Assembly (NCBI GenBank): GCA_041394185.1
Contig: JAWKIQ010000002.1
Location: forward strand, 868,001 to 932,000
DNA length: 64,000 nt
Origin: Acidimicrobiales bacterium
GTDB lineage: Bacteria > Actinomycetota > Acidimicrobiia > Acidimicrobiales > Poriferisodalaceae
Direction of reading: 5' to 3'
The notes below the pieces were generated by a model. It did no database searches. It had not been told where the DNA came from and saw only the letters and a program-made list of their open reading frames with translations. This document shows, piece by piece, positions 25,786-35,261 of this stretch. A program made the translations under genes and the position numbers. The first letter of the stretch is position 1, and each line of letters opens with the position of its first letter.

Positions 25786-26373
25786 TCAGCCAGAACGGCT
25801 GACGAGATCGAGCTGAGTCCCGACCTCCACGCCCAGGCCTGCGAGGTTGCCCTTGGGCACTTCGAGGGCCGCCGAATAGAGCGCGTCGGCGCGGTAGATC
25901 GGGCAGGGCTCGGCTGGACAGGGCTCCATGTCGGCCGTGGCGACCACGACCCCATCGGGCGAAACCCAGGCGATGGACAGTGGCATCACGGTGTTCTTCA
26001 TCCAGAAGCCGCCGTCGGTCGGTTGGTCGAACACGAACCACATTCCGTCCCAGCCCTGCATGTCATCGACGAACATGAGGCCCTGCCTGCGCTGGTCTGA
26101 TGTTGAGGCCACCAGGACATCCAAGAGCTCGGCCTGGGCAGCAACCCGAACGGTCCCCCATCCGAAGCCATCGAAGGGCACCAGAGGATCGACGATGGCG
26201 GCGGGAGCCGACTCGACGACCGTGGTCTGCGGGGCCGCTGTGGACGCGACGACGCTGGTCGCAGTTTCGGCGGTGGTGGCGCGTGCCGAGTCGGCGGAGT
26301 CGCTGCCTGTACAGGCCGACACGAGCGAGACCACAGCCAACAGCGTCGGCATTGTCCACCGAAGCGCACTCAT
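25786..26373 (-). CDS. DUF192 lipoprotein
   Basis: The ATG at 26373 overlaps the PBP stop (ATGA). The 195-residue product has a lipoprotein signal ending LVSAC (Cys21), a Thr/Ala-rich linker and a DUF192 domain. The domain is marked by ASTSDQRRQGLMFVDDM, GMWFVFDQP, FWMKNTVMPLSIAWV and the final EVPKGNLAGLGVEVG. DUF192 proteins are small beta-barrels of uncertain role, often secreted. Its coupling to the class A PBP suggests a cell-wall connection. It is the last gene of the leftward pcnA-DUF5318-PBP run. Confidence 0.88.
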   Translation of the reverse strand: MSALRWTMPTLLAVVSLVSACTGSDSADSARATTAETATSVVASTAAPQTTVVESAPAAIVDPLVPFDGFGWGTVRVAAQAELLDVLVASTSDQRRQGLMFVDDMQGWDGMWFVFDQPTDGGFWMKNTVMPLSIAWVSPDGVVVATADMEPCPAEPCPIYRADALYSAALEVPKGNLAGLGVEVGTQLDLVSRSG

Positions 26374-28472
26374 CCCTGCTCCTGTGCGGTCGTGACCGTG
26401 GTCGATACATCGACGGGCGTCGAGTCGGGCACGGTGGTGGTCGGGTCCTGTTCGGTGCCGGACGTGACATCGGTTGCCACGGTGGTGCTGGTGACGGTGG
26501 TGCTGGTCGAAGTGGTTGTGGTCGAGGGGCTGATGACCTCGCCCGGATAGCCCTCGGGGGCCACGAACGAGCCGGGCTCGACGTCGCGATGCGCATCCAC
26601 CATCACCTGGCGCCAGATCTCGGCGGGCCACGATCCTCCAGTGATCGGATCGGATCCGGCGACCCCGGTCATCGAACGGTTCGAGTCGGGGAAACCGACC
26701 CACACCGCAGTGGTGAACCGCGGCGAGAAACCGACGAACCAGGCGTCGCGATAGTCCTGCGTGGTACCGGTCTTGCCAGCTGTGGGCACCCCCTCGATCT
26801 GTGCCCTGGCGCCTGTTCCGGCGGCGACGACCCCCTGCAACACCTCCACGACGATGTCGGCGGTCTGGCGCGACATCACCCGGTGCCCGGTGGTTTCGAA
26901 CCTGCTGATGGTGACTCCCTCGGAATCGACGACCTCCAGCAGGATCTCGGGGTCGTGGCGCTCGCCTCGCGAGGCAAACGTCGAATATGCGGTGGCCATG
27001 TCGAGCACCGACACCTCCTGTGTCCCGAGCACCAACGAATGCACAGGATCGAGGTCTGCCTGGATGCCCATCTGGTGGGCCAGCTCTGCGACGGGACTGG
27101 GCCCTACCTCGAGCATCAGCTGGGCGTATGCCGTATTGGACGACACGGCGGTAGCCCTGAACAGGTCGATCACACCGTGTGAGGCATCGGCATAGTTGTG
27201 CACGACCCATGGCTGGCCATTGTCGAGGCCCGGGAACTCGAGCACCGAAGGAGAGTCGAACTGCGAACGCGCAGAGATGCCGGCCTCGAGTGCCCTGGCC
27301 AGAACGATGGGCTTGAACGACGATCCCGGTTGTCTGCCGCCGCCGCCACCGTCGACGCCTAGCGCGAGGTTGACCTGCGAGGTCTCAAAGTCGCGACCGC
27401 CAACGAGGGCGCGTATGGCGCCGGTGTCGTCCAACACCACCACCGCAGCCGTCGGCTCATCTGCAGAGTCGAGCACGGCGGTCGCGGCCTCGAAGGCTTG
27501 GGCTTGCAGGTCGAGGTCGATGGTCGCAGTCACCCTCAAGCCACCCTGAAACAGGGCGGCTGAGCCGTGTCGATCGGTCAACTCGCGCCTGATCATCTCG
27601 ACCACGTAGCCAGCGCCAGCTGCATCGGCCTTGGGCGACAGTTCGACCGACGAATTGGGTCGCCTCTCGAGCGTGTACGACTCGATCGGGGTGTCCTCGG
27701 CCTGCACTCGCTCGGCCGCGGTGATGTAGCCCTCCTCCAACATCGCGTCGAGCACGGTGCTGCGGCGGCGGTACGCCTCGTCGACCTGGCTCTCCCGGCT
27801 GATGTCGGCCGCCTCGGGACCTCGGATCAGGCCTGCGAGGTAGCTGGCCTGCGCGATGTTCAGCTCTGAGGCGTTTACCCCGAACCACACACGGGCGGCA
27901 GCACCGACGCCATAGGCACCGCGCCCGAAATAGATCGTGTTGAGGTAGCCCTCGAGGATCTCGTACTTGTCGGTTTCGCGCTCGAGTTTGATGGCAAGTG
28001 CCGCCTCCTTGAGCTTGCGGATCAATGTGCGCTCGGGCGACAAGAAGGCGTTCTTGACGTACTGCTGGGTGATGGTCGAACCGCCCTGCAGCGAACCCGA
28101 GCTGCGGATGTCGGCCCACAGGGCTCTGGCAATTGCAACCGGGTCGACCCCCGGATGGTCGAGAAACCCCCTGTCCTCGGCAGAGATGACAGCGTCGACC
28201 AAGATCGGCGAGATCTCCTCGATGGTGAGGGGCACCCGGTTCTGCTCGCCGTGGAAACGGGCGATCTCCTCGCCGTCGCGATCGACCACGATCGTGGTCT
28301 GATCCGAAACGGCCGACGCGTCGGGCAGCTCGATGCGCCCGAGGATGTGGACGAAGCCGGCGACGGCGGCGATGAAGACCAAAAGGCCGTAGTAGAAGAG
28401 CCGTCGTACACGCCTGGCCATCGCCGACCCGCCGCGGCCAGAACGCGGCGCGCCCAGCTTGCTCTTGGCCAT
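26370..28472 (-). CDS. Bifunctional class A penicillin-binding protein (glycosyltransferase/transpeptidase)
   Basis: The 700-residue protein starts at 28472, four bases after the DUF5318 gene. It has a cytoplasmic tail, one membrane helix (about 23 to 43), a GT51 glycosyltransferase domain with SAEDRGFLDHPGVDP and GGSTITQQYVKN, and a transpeptidase domain. The transpeptidase motifs are GSSFKPIVLA (SxxK), SSNTAYAQ (SxN) and AGKTGTTQDYRDAWFVGF (KTG). A Thr/Val/Ser-rich tail ends it. It polymerises and crosslinks peptidoglycan outside the membrane. The order DUF5318-PBP is the same as Rv0049-ponA1 in mycobacteria. Confidence 0.93.
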   Translation of the reverse strand: MAKSKLGAPRSGRGGSAMARRVRRLFYYGLLVFIAAVAGFVHILGRIELPDASAVSDQTTIVVDRDGEEIARFHGEQNRVPLTIEEISPILVDAVISAEDRGFLDHPGVDPVAIARALWADIRSSGSLQGGSTITQQYVKNAFLSPERTLIRKLKEAALAIKLERETDKYEILEGYLNTIYFGRGAYGVGAAARVWFGVNASELNIAQASYLAGLIRGPEAADISRESQVDEAYRRRSTVLDAMLEEGYITAAERVQAEDTPIESYTLERRPNSSVELSPKADAAGAGYVVEMIRRELTDRHGSAALFQGGLRVTATIDLDLQAQAFEAATAVLDSADEPTAAVVVLDDTGAIRALVGGRDFETSQVNLALGVDGGGGGRQPGSSFKPIVLARALEAGISARSQFDSPSVLEFPGLDNGQPWVVHNYADASHGVIDLFRATAVSSNTAYAQLMLEVGPSPVAELAHQMGIQADLDPVHSLVLGTQEVSVLDMATAYSTFASRGERHDPEILLEVVDSEGVTISRFETTGHRVMSRQTADIVVEVLQGVVAAGTGARAQIEGVPTAGKTGTTQDYRDAWFVGFSPRFTTAVWVGFPDSNRSMTGVAGSDPITGGSWPAEIWRQVMVDAHRDVEPGSFVAPEGYPGEVISPSTTTTSTSTTVTSTTVATDVTSGTEQDPTTTVPDSTPVDVSTTVTTAQEQG

Positions 28473-28476
28473 CGGG

Positions 28477-28917
28477 CTATCCGAGCACGATCCGACGCAG
28501 CAGGTGGTGCCAGCCGCAGGATGCGCAGACCTCGACCCGATACGCAGCGAAATCGCCAGACCGTTGGCGGTATCTATCCAGCTCGGTATCGGTGAGGGCG
28601 AGCTTGCCGCTGGCGGGCAGCCTGGGGCCGAACACGTAGTGGATCCAGGCGAGACCATCGAAGTCGCAAACCGGGCAGGCGCCACCGTCGGGGGTCTCAC
28701 AGTTGCGGGCTACACGAACCAGCTCTGGATGTGCGTCGCAGACCTCGTGGCGCGCGATGCGGCCGGCCTCGAGGTCCGCCAGCAAGGCGCGTCTTTGCAA
28801 TCGATAGTCGACGTCGCCGGTGCCCGAGGCGGCGTCGGTAGCTGCGATGCCGGGGTGGAAGACCACGGCGAGCAGGGTAGCGGCCTGCGCCCCGAACGCC
28901 AGGCCGCCCGCCTGCAT
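28477..28917 (-). CDS. DUF5318 zinc-ribbon-like protein
   Basis: The 146-residue product contains the family pattern VDYRLQRRALLADLEAGR and EVCDAHPELVRVARN, a CPVC pair, YVFGPRLPASGK, a second CASC pair and the ending HLLRRIVLG. Four cysteines imply a zinc ribbon. The family is actinobacterial and of unknown function, encoded next to a class A PBP as here. The start is uncertain: the ATG at 28917 leaves a 35-residue N-terminal stretch not usual for the family, and an in-frame GTG at 28866 is an alternative. Confidence 0.8.
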   Translation of the reverse strand: MQAGGLAFGAQAATLLAVVFHPGIAATDAASGTGDVDYRLQRRALLADLEAGRIARHEVCDAHPELVRVARNCETPDGGACPVCDFDGLAWIHYVFGPRLPASGKLALTDTELDRYRQRSGDFAAYRVEVCASCGWHHLLRRIVLG

Positions 28918-28920
28918 GCC

Positions 28921-30249
28921 TCACAGATCGGTTTCGGCAGCTTCGAACCAGGCCAGGACCCGTCGCTCGAGTTCGGCGACCTCGTGTTCGCCCTCGTCGA
29001 GCCTCCACCTGCGCAACTCGTCCAGGACCGCGCCCACCTCGGGACCACCAGGCAGTCCCAGGAGCTTCATGACCTGGGCACCGGAGAGCTCTGGTCCCAG
29101 CCGCGTCAGATCTTCGCGGCGGGCGAGGCGTTCGACGGCGTCGACGAGCGACTTGGCGCTTTGATCATCGGCCACAGCAGCCACGCAAGCGGCAGCACTG
29201 GGCCAGTCGTCGCCGGCTTGTGCAACAACCCTGCGCGCCTCCGCATCCCGAGGCCGAGACGCGCTTACCCAGATCGCCGTGGCCAGTCCAAGCGATGCAG
29301 TTCGACGCTGATCAGAGCGTGAGTAACGCAAGCGCCTCAGGCACTCGACTATGGCTTCGGCGTCGCCGAAGCCCACGCCTCGACCGAAGAACACACACCG
29401 GCGGGCGAGGACGCGGTCTGCTCCGAATGCTGCGGGCACTGCATCGATCGAGTCGGCCAGGACAGCTACATCGAGACCCTCGTGGTCCACCCCCTCGAAC
29501 AACCGGTCGAGCGCCCCCACCCTGGCCAGGAACCCGATGCCTACACCAGGGCGCTCGGCTGCCAGTAGTTTCTCGAACTCGTCGCGGACCCTCTCGGACG
29601 ACACGATCGACAGACGATGGGCCAGATCGGTGGCCGCGGTTTCGAGCCCCGGATCGGGCACCAAACCAAGCCGAGCCATGAAGCGCGCCGCTCTCAGCAC
29701 CCTCAGCGGATCGTCTGAGAAGGAGATTCTGGCGTCGACGGGAGTGCGCAGCACCCGCCGTTCTAGGTCGGCTGCGCCATTGAAGGGATCGACCAATAGA
29801 CCCGTCACCACGTCGATCGCCATGGCGTTGACCGTGAAGTCACGCCTGGACAGATCGCTGCTGATGGCCGTCGAGAAGGTCACGGCGGGTTTGCGAGACG
29901 ATGGGTCGTAAGCCTCCGATCGATGGGTGGTGATCTCGAAGTCGATTCCATCGAGTCGGCAACCGATGGTTCCGAAACGCTCGCCCTGACTCCAAACGTC
30001 GTCGGCGATGGGTGCCACGGCGGCCTTGATGTCGGCCGGCTGAGCATCGGTGGTGATGTCGATGTCGTGGGGTGGCTGACCCCCCAGGTGCAGATCTCGT
30101 ACCAGCCCACCAACCACGTAGGCGCGGTGGCCCGCGTCGGTCAGTCGCTCGGCGACGGGCCTGGCCATCTCGAGCACCCGCGAAACAGCGGTCTGGTCGA
30201 GCCTGGTCGTGGGCTGGGGTGCGTCTGCGCCGGGCGCTGGGTCTGACAT
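28921..30249 (-). CDS. CCA tRNA nucleotidyltransferase
   Basis: The product (442 residues from the ATG at 30249) has the class II polymerase head: VVGGLVRDLHLGG, the HDIDITTDAQP metal-binding DxD, RRDFTVNAMAIDV and the DPLRVLRAARFMARLG RNA-binding start, then an HD-like C-terminal region. It adds or repairs the 3' CCA of tRNAs; the tRNA-Ile in this window lacks an encoded CCA, so this activity is required. It is equivalent to mycobacterial pcnA (Rv3907c). No ribosome binding site precedes the ATG and a TACTCT lies 8 bases upstream, so a leaderless mRNA is possible. Confidence 0.92.
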   Translation of the reverse strand: MSDPAPGADAPQPTTRLDQTAVSRVLEMARPVAERLTDAGHRAYVVGGLVRDLHLGGQPPHDIDITTDAQPADIKAAVAPIADDVWSQGERFGTIGCRLDGIDFEITTHRSEAYDPSSRKPAVTFSTAISSDLSRRDFTVNAMAIDVVTGLLVDPFNGAADLERRVLRTPVDARISFSDDPLRVLRAARFMARLGLVPDPGLETAATDLAHRLSIVSSERVRDEFEKLLAAERPGVGIGFLARVGALDRLFEGVDHEGLDVAVLADSIDAVPAAFGADRVLARRCVFFGRGVGFGDAEAIVECLRRLRYSRSDQRRTASLGLATAIWVSASRPRDAEARRVVAQAGDDWPSAAACVAAVADDQSAKSLVDAVERLARREDLTRLGPELSGAQVMKLLGLPGGPEVGAVLDELRRWRLDEGEHEVAELERRVLAWFEAAETDL

Positions 30250-30257
30250 TGCAGGCC

Positions 30258-30263
30258 AGAGTA
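30258..30263 (-). promoter_or_regulatory. Possible -10 element of a leaderless CCA-enzyme transcript
   Basis: TACTCT on the minus strand (TANNNT type) ends 8 bases before the ATG at 30249, and no ribosome binding site is present. Confidence 0.3.
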
Positions 30264-30371
30264 AGACTGACACTGGTGGAATGGTGTCGGTTTCTGGCAA
30301 GCTAGAACGCCAATTCAGTTCGGCGTCGGCCCAAACGGGCCCATACGTCGGCGTACGAGTGAGGATTGTCC

Positions 30372-30851
30372 ATGGGTTTCGAGGTCGGTGACAACGTCAT
30401 CTACCCCCACCACGGTGCAGCGGTCATCATCAGCCGCGACGTCCGCGAGGCGTTCGGCGAGACCCGTGAATACCTGAATCTCAAGACGGCACACGGCGAC
30501 CTGAGCCTGTCGGTTCCCGTCGACAAGGTCGACGAGGTGGGCATGCGTCCTCCAATCGACGAAGACGACGTCGAGGACCTCTTCGAGCTGTTGTCGAAGA
30601 AGGACATTCGCGAACCGGCCAACTGGAGTCGGCGGTTCAAGAACCACCAGGAGAAGCTCAAGTCCGGCGACATCTACCAGGTCGCCGAGGTCGTCAGGAA
30701 CCTCGCGCTGCGCGAAGCATCCAAGGGGCTCTCGGCAGGCGAGAAGACCATGCTCGAGAAGTCGCGCCAGATCCTGGTGTCGGAGCTGTCCATCTCGATG
30801 GATGTCACCGAAGACGAGGCCATGGAGGCCGTCAGCGCTCGCCTCACGTGA
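30372..30851 (+). CDS. CarD-family RNA polymerase-binding regulator
   Basis: The ATG at 30372 has GAGGA upstream. The 159-residue protein has the N-terminal Tudor-like RNA polymerase-interaction domain (FEVGDNVIYPHHGAAVI). Its helical DNA-binding domain contains the conserved Trp (PANWSRRFKNHQEKLKSGD, then LALREASKGLSAGEKTMLE). CarD stabilises open promoter complexes, especially at rRNA promoters, in Actinobacteria. It is divergent from the CCA-adding enzyme gene. Confidence 0.92.
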   Translation: MGFEVGDNVIYPHHGAAVIISRDVREAFGETREYLNLKTAHGDLSLSVPVDKVDEVGMRPPIDEDDVEDLFELLSKKDIREPANWSRRFKNHQEKLKSGDIYQVAEVVRNLALREASKGLSAGEKTMLEKSRQILVSELSISMDVTEDEAMEAVSARLT

Positions 30852-30924
30852 GGTTCTGAACCGACCGGCCGAAGCAGCGGTACTACCCTGGCGTGCGTGA
30901 TTGGACCCTTCCCGACCGGTTCGG

Positions 30925-31644
30925 ATGATGGCTCGAGCCGAAATCCACCGTTGGGGTGACGACAAGATCCGCGTTCGGCCATGGCGCGGTGAATCGTCGG
31001 TCGCGTACTTGTCTCCCGTCCCGGGGCACACCCCTGTGTCTCTCGACTCCGTTCACCGTTCGGTCGCCGTGTTGAAGGCCCGCGGCGTAGCCCGCGTATT
31101 CACGGCGGCGGTTCCACCACCCGAGGAGAGGATCCTCCTCGACGCCGGCTTCGAGCTGCGGGAACGTCTCCACCTCCTGCGCCACGATCTGACCGGCCTC
31201 GACGGTCATCCCGAATCGGGGGTGAAGCTCAGACGGGCACGACCCTCCGACCGCGACCAGATACTCGTGACCGACAATGCGGCGTTCGACCCCTTCTGGG
31301 CTATGGACGAGGAGGCCCTGGACGAGGCTGTCGGAGCAACCCCGGCGAGCAGGGTGAGGGTTGCCTCCGATCCCCGAGTCGTCGGATTCGCCGTCAGCGG
31401 AAGAGCGGGCAAGTCGGGTTACCTCCAGAGACTGGCCGTGGCCCCCGACCAGCAAGGTCGCGGTATCGGGCGCAGCCTGGTGGTCGACGGCCTGCGTTGG
31501 ATGCGCAGGTGGGGAGCCAGGCGAGCGCTGGTCAACACCCAGGTCGTCAACGAACGCGCTCACCAGCTGTACCTGCGGCTCGGCTTCGTGCCAGAACCCC
31601 ATGGCCTGGCCGTACTGGAACTCGACCTCGGTGCTACATCGTGA
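30925..31644 (+). CDS. GNAT-family N-acetyltransferase
   Basis: The C-terminal half carries the acetyl-CoA motif (LAVAPDQQGRGIGRSLV) followed by the VNTQVVNERAHQLYLRLGF ending typical of GNAT enzymes. The N-terminal half (about 90 residues) looks like a degenerate extra GNAT-like region. Starts at 30925 or 30928 are equally possible; an upstream TTG exists. The stop overlaps the start of the secreted protein gene (GTGA), so it is the first gene of a translationally coupled GNAT/DUF6049-like/murJ run. The substrate is unknown. Confidence 0.85.
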   Translation: MMARAEIHRWGDDKIRVRPWRGESSVAYLSPVPGHTPVSLDSVHRSVAVLKARGVARVFTAAVPPPEERILLDAGFELRERLHLLRHDLTGLDGHPESGVKLRRARPSDRDQILVTDNAAFDPFWAMDEEALDEAVGATPASRVRVASDPRVVGFAVSGRAGKSGYLQRLAVAPDQQGRGIGRSLVVDGLRWMRRWGARRALVNTQVVNERAHQLYLRLGFVPEPHGLAVLELDLGATS

Positions 31645-33560
31645 GGAGGACACTGGTCGTCTTGTTCATGCTGGCGATCGCGGTCGCGGCCCCGACGGAC
31701 GCCGTCGCCTCTGCGCGGCAGAACTCGGGCGGCCTTCAGTTGGTAGACGCCGCACCACTGTCACGCGACGCCCAGTTTCTGCGCATGCGGCTGCCTGGGC
31801 TGGTGTCGCCCACCGACGTGCTCGACATAACCGTTCATGAAGCCATCAGCAGCCGAGCCGACTTCCTGATCACCACAGACCGCTCGACGGCCGGAGAATC
31901 GATCTTTGCGGCCACCTTCGAAGTCGCAGACCTCGAGCCGACACTGACCGGATTGGTCGAAATTCCGGTCGACTTCGCCGCCATGGGTCTGGACGGGTCG
32001 ACGGAGGGCGTCTATCCGGTGGTGGTCGAAATGGACACGGGCGCGGGAGCCAAGGTGGGCTCGTTGTTGACCTATCTGGTGATACCGCCCGTCATCCCAA
32101 CACCGTCGCGCACCGCACTGGCTCTGATGATCGAGGTCAGGCCTGGCGAGAACGCTGCGGGCAACATCGACGACGATGATCCGCTGGCGACGTGGATAGA
32201 TGCACTGATTGCGCGACCCGACCTGCCCGTGACACTGCAGGCAACTCCCCTGCTGTTCGAGAACTATGCGTTCGACAGCCGCATCCGAGCGCTGCGCACC
32301 CGCCTGGCCGATGAGGCTTTGGTGGCTGGCCCCTACCTACCGGTCGACGAGCGAGCCCTGGAGGCCGAGGGTTTCGGTGAGGATGCGGCTCTGCTGTTGG
32401 CTCGCGGTGTCGACGCATTGACGAACTTTGCGGGCAGAGCCCCCGACGCGACCCTGAAGCTGTCGCCCGCCTGGCCAGATGCCGACCGAGCGGCGATCTG
32501 GCGCGACCGGGGCGTCAGGAGCATCGTGTCGGTTGGCAGCTCGCCCTTCGACGCGCCAATCGACGCCGAAACCAGCTCCGGAACGGTCTCGATGATGGTC
32601 ATACCTGAACGCTTCGCCGACCCCAACCCCGAGAACCCGACCGCGGCAGCGAACAGGATCCTGTCAGAGCTGGCCGTGATCGCCGTCACCGCCGATCACC
32701 CGACGTCTTCTGTGCTGTTGTTCTCGACGGGCCAGCCGACCTCGTCGCGCTTCGTAGAGGATCTCCTGGACGGTCTGGCCGAGATGACACCGCTGATAAC
32801 TCCGGCCACGGTGGCAGATGCTTTTGCCACCAACCATCTGACGACTCCGAGCGGCCAGCGGATGTCGATCTCGCTCGAGCAGAACACCGAAACCCCCAGA
32901 CTCGACGGCGGCGTGGTCGAGTACCGGGAGGCCGAGCAGATGCTTACGGCGTACCGATCGATGATCCGCGACGAAGACACCGGCTATCTCTACGACGAAC
33001 AACTGGACAAGTTGGTTTCACTGCTGGGAAGTGGCGTTACGGGCGACCAGCGGGCACAGGCAGCCGAGGAGATCGTCGACGCCGTGCGCATCGAGATCTT
33101 GTCGATCCGTCCTCCACCACTCGAGCAGGTGAACCTGACATCACGCACGGCTACATATCCGTTCGCGTTCCAGAACAACGCCGAGTATCCGGTGCGAATC
33201 GAAGCACGGTTCATCGCAGACAAGGCCAGGTTCAACGAGCTCGAAGACGGCGAGAGCTTGAACCTGGTGCTCGAGCCCGGCGTCAGTTCACGCGAGATCA
33301 ACGTCGAGGCGCTGGCATCGGGTTCGTTCCCGATGAGGATCGAGTTGTGGGCGCCCGACGGCAGCCTCCTGCTCGGTTCTGTGGATCTCGAGGTTCGATC
33401 TACGGCACCTTCGGGCATCGGAGTGCTGATCTCGGTGCTCGCTGGTTCGGTCCTGGTCCTTTGGTGGGGTCGCGAGCTGTTGCGGTCGAGGCGCAAGTCA
33501 CAGGGCAACGATGCCGGTGACCAACAGGCCGAAGAAGACCTCGTGGAGCTGCCTGCGTGA
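31641..33560 (+). CDS. DUF6049-like secreted, membrane-anchored protein upstream of murJ
   Basis: The GTG at 31641 overlaps the GNAT stop. The 639-residue protein has a signal peptide (RRTLVVLFMLAIAVAAPTDAVASA), a large outside region and a C-terminal membrane helix (ISVLAGSVLVLWWGRELL) with a basic, then acidic tail. It lies in the position of Rv3909, the large exported protein preceding MurJ in mycobacteria. Its own function is unknown; its last bases overlap murJ (GTGA), so it is likely tied to lipid II export. Confidence 0.8.
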   Translation: MRRTLVVLFMLAIAVAAPTDAVASARQNSGGLQLVDAAPLSRDAQFLRMRLPGLVSPTDVLDITVHEAISSRADFLITTDRSTAGESIFAATFEVADLEPTLTGLVEIPVDFAAMGLDGSTEGVYPVVVEMDTGAGAKVGSLLTYLVIPPVIPTPSRTALALMIEVRPGENAAGNIDDDDPLATWIDALIARPDLPVTLQATPLLFENYAFDSRIRALRTRLADEALVAGPYLPVDERALEAEGFGEDAALLLARGVDALTNFAGRAPDATLKLSPAWPDADRAAIWRDRGVRSIVSVGSSPFDAPIDAETSSGTVSMMVIPERFADPNPENPTAAANRILSELAVIAVTADHPTSSVLLFSTGQPTSSRFVEDLLDGLAEMTPLITPATVADAFATNHLTTPSGQRMSISLEQNTETPRLDGGVVEYREAEQMLTAYRSMIRDEDTGYLYDEQLDKLVSLLGSGVTGDQRAQAAEEIVDAVRIEILSIRPPPLEQVNLTSRTATYPFAFQNNAEYPVRIEARFIADKARFNELEDGESLNLVLEPGVSSREINVEALASGSFPMRIELWAPDGSLLLGSVDLEVRSTAPSGIGVLISVLAGSVLVLWWGRELLRSRRKSQGNDAGDQQAEEDLVELPA

Positions 33561-35191
33561 AGAAGAAACTGGCCGGCAGCGTGGCCGTGTCCGCGGGCAT
33601 TTTGTTGTCGAGGGTCACCGGACTGCTTCGAGAGATAGTGGTGCGGCGCAGCTATGGGGTTTCTGCAATCGGCGACGCCTACACAGCGGCGCTACGGATA
33701 CCCAACCTGCTTCAGAACCTGCTGGGCGAGGGCGTACTTTCGGCCTCGTTCATCCCGGTGTATTCCGAGATGGTCGACTCCGACTCGAAGCGCGCAGCCC
33801 GTTTGGCGTCGACGATGTTCGCGTTCTTGGTCGTGGTGTGTTCACCCGTGGTAGTGGCCCTGGTGGTATTCGCTCGGCCGCTGACCGAGCTGTTCCTGAT
33901 CGGCAACGCCAATGAGGAGACCATCGACACTGCTACCCAACTGACCCAGATCATGGCCCCGGGCATAGGCGTACTGGTCTTGTCGGCGTGGAGCCTCGGC
34001 GTACTGAACAGCCATCGCCGGTTCTTCCTGCCCTACGCGGCGCCGGTCGTATGGAGCCTCGCCCAGATAGCCGTGGTATTCGGTCCGGACACCGCCTCCA
34101 CCCGAACGCTGGCGGTCAGGGTTGCGTGGGCTTCGACCGTCGGCGCTGTGTTGCAGTTCGTGATCCAGCTACCTGCCGTGCGGCGGTCTAACCCGCACAT
34201 CGGCCGAGCTGTGGACTTCGCCAGTGCCGAGTTCCGAAGTGTTCTGAGAAGGCTCGGCGCGGTGGTCATCGGCCGTGGATCGGCTCAGCTGTCGGCGTTC
34301 GTCGACCTGTTCCTGGCCGGCTTTCTGGCGTCTGGTGCACTCACCGCCTTGGGCGCTGCACAGGTGTTCTACCTGTTGCCCATCTCATTGTTCGCCATGA
34401 GCGTCGCCGCAGCCGAGTTGCCCGAGCTGTCGCGAATGAACAACGACCCCGACGCCGTTGCCGATCGGCTGGCGGCCGGGCTCGTGACCATCGGGTTCTT
34501 CATGGTCTTCACCACCCTGGTGTTCGTGCTTGCCGGTCGGCGGGTCATCGACGCGGCCTTCGGGATCATTCCGGGCGATAGCTTCCAGTCAGATGGTTTG
34601 CTGCTGATCGCTCTGGTGTTGGGCGCCTACTCGCTGGGACTGCTGGCTATCGGCGCATCACGACTGCTGCAGAACACCTTCTACGCCTTGGGCGACGCCA
34701 CTACCCCTGCCCAGATCGCCGTCGTCCGCTATGGCGTTTCGGCGTTGCTGGGCTTGGTGTTGATGCTGCAGTTCGACCGGCTGTTCGTGTACGACGGCGT
34801 GATAACGGGCTTCGACCAGTTGATGGCACCGTTCGAACCGCTGCCCCAAGCGATCAGATCGCGCGACGACCTGCCATTGCGCCTGGGGGCCGCCGGGCTT
34901 GCGCTCGGCGCGGCAGCCGGCGCCTGGTTCGAGTTGGTCGCCCTGCGAATACGACTTCTCGACCGTCTCGAACGATCATCGCTGACCAGGGGAAAGTGGC
35001 GGGCGCTGGTGTTCCCCGCGCTGTCGGCGACGCTGTGGATGCTGGTGTCGTTGCCTGTCACACAAACCTGGAACAGCTTGATTTCCGGCGTTGTCGTCGT
35101 GGGGCCCGCGGGGTTGATCTACGTGTTCACGGCGTCCACCACACGTGTCCCTGTCGCCAGGTCGATGATCGATCGACTGTCGAGAAGCTGA
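33557..35191 (+). CDS. murJ: Lipid II flippase MurJ (MviN)
   Basis: The 544-residue polytopic protein has the MVF signature at its start (LSRVTGLLREIVVRRSYG, IPNLLQNLLGEGVLSASFIPV) and about 14 membrane helices. It flips lipid II across the membrane. The mycobacterial orthologue is twice as long because a pseudokinase and an extracellular domain are fused at its C terminus; here the protein ends after the helices and that module is a separate gene (36103..37494). It starts at a GTGA overlap with the preceding gene. Confidence 0.93.
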   Translation: MKKKLAGSVAVSAGILLSRVTGLLREIVVRRSYGVSAIGDAYTAALRIPNLLQNLLGEGVLSASFIPVYSEMVDSDSKRAARLASTMFAFLVVVCSPVVVALVVFARPLTELFLIGNANEETIDTATQLTQIMAPGIGVLVLSAWSLGVLNSHRRFFLPYAAPVVWSLAQIAVVFGPDTASTRTLAVRVAWASTVGAVLQFVIQLPAVRRSNPHIGRAVDFASAEFRSVLRRLGAVVIGRGSAQLSAFVDLFLAGFLASGALTALGAAQVFYLLPISLFAMSVAAAELPELSRMNNDPDAVADRLAAGLVTIGFFMVFTTLVFVLAGRRVIDAAFGIIPGDSFQSDGLLLIALVLGAYSLGLLAIGASRLLQNTFYALGDATTPAQIAVVRYGVSALLGLVLMLQFDRLFVYDGVITGFDQLMAPFEPLPQAIRSRDDLPLRLGAAGLALGAAAGAWFELVALRIRLLDRLERSSLTRGKWRALVFPALSATLWMLVSLPVTQTWNSLISGVVVVGPAGLIYVFTASTTRVPVARSMIDRLSRS

Positions 35192-35261
35192 GCAACTAGC
35201 GTTCTCGTGGCGGTACCGTCGGTGCAGCCGCGTCGGCCACCCACTCACCCAACGAGGAACA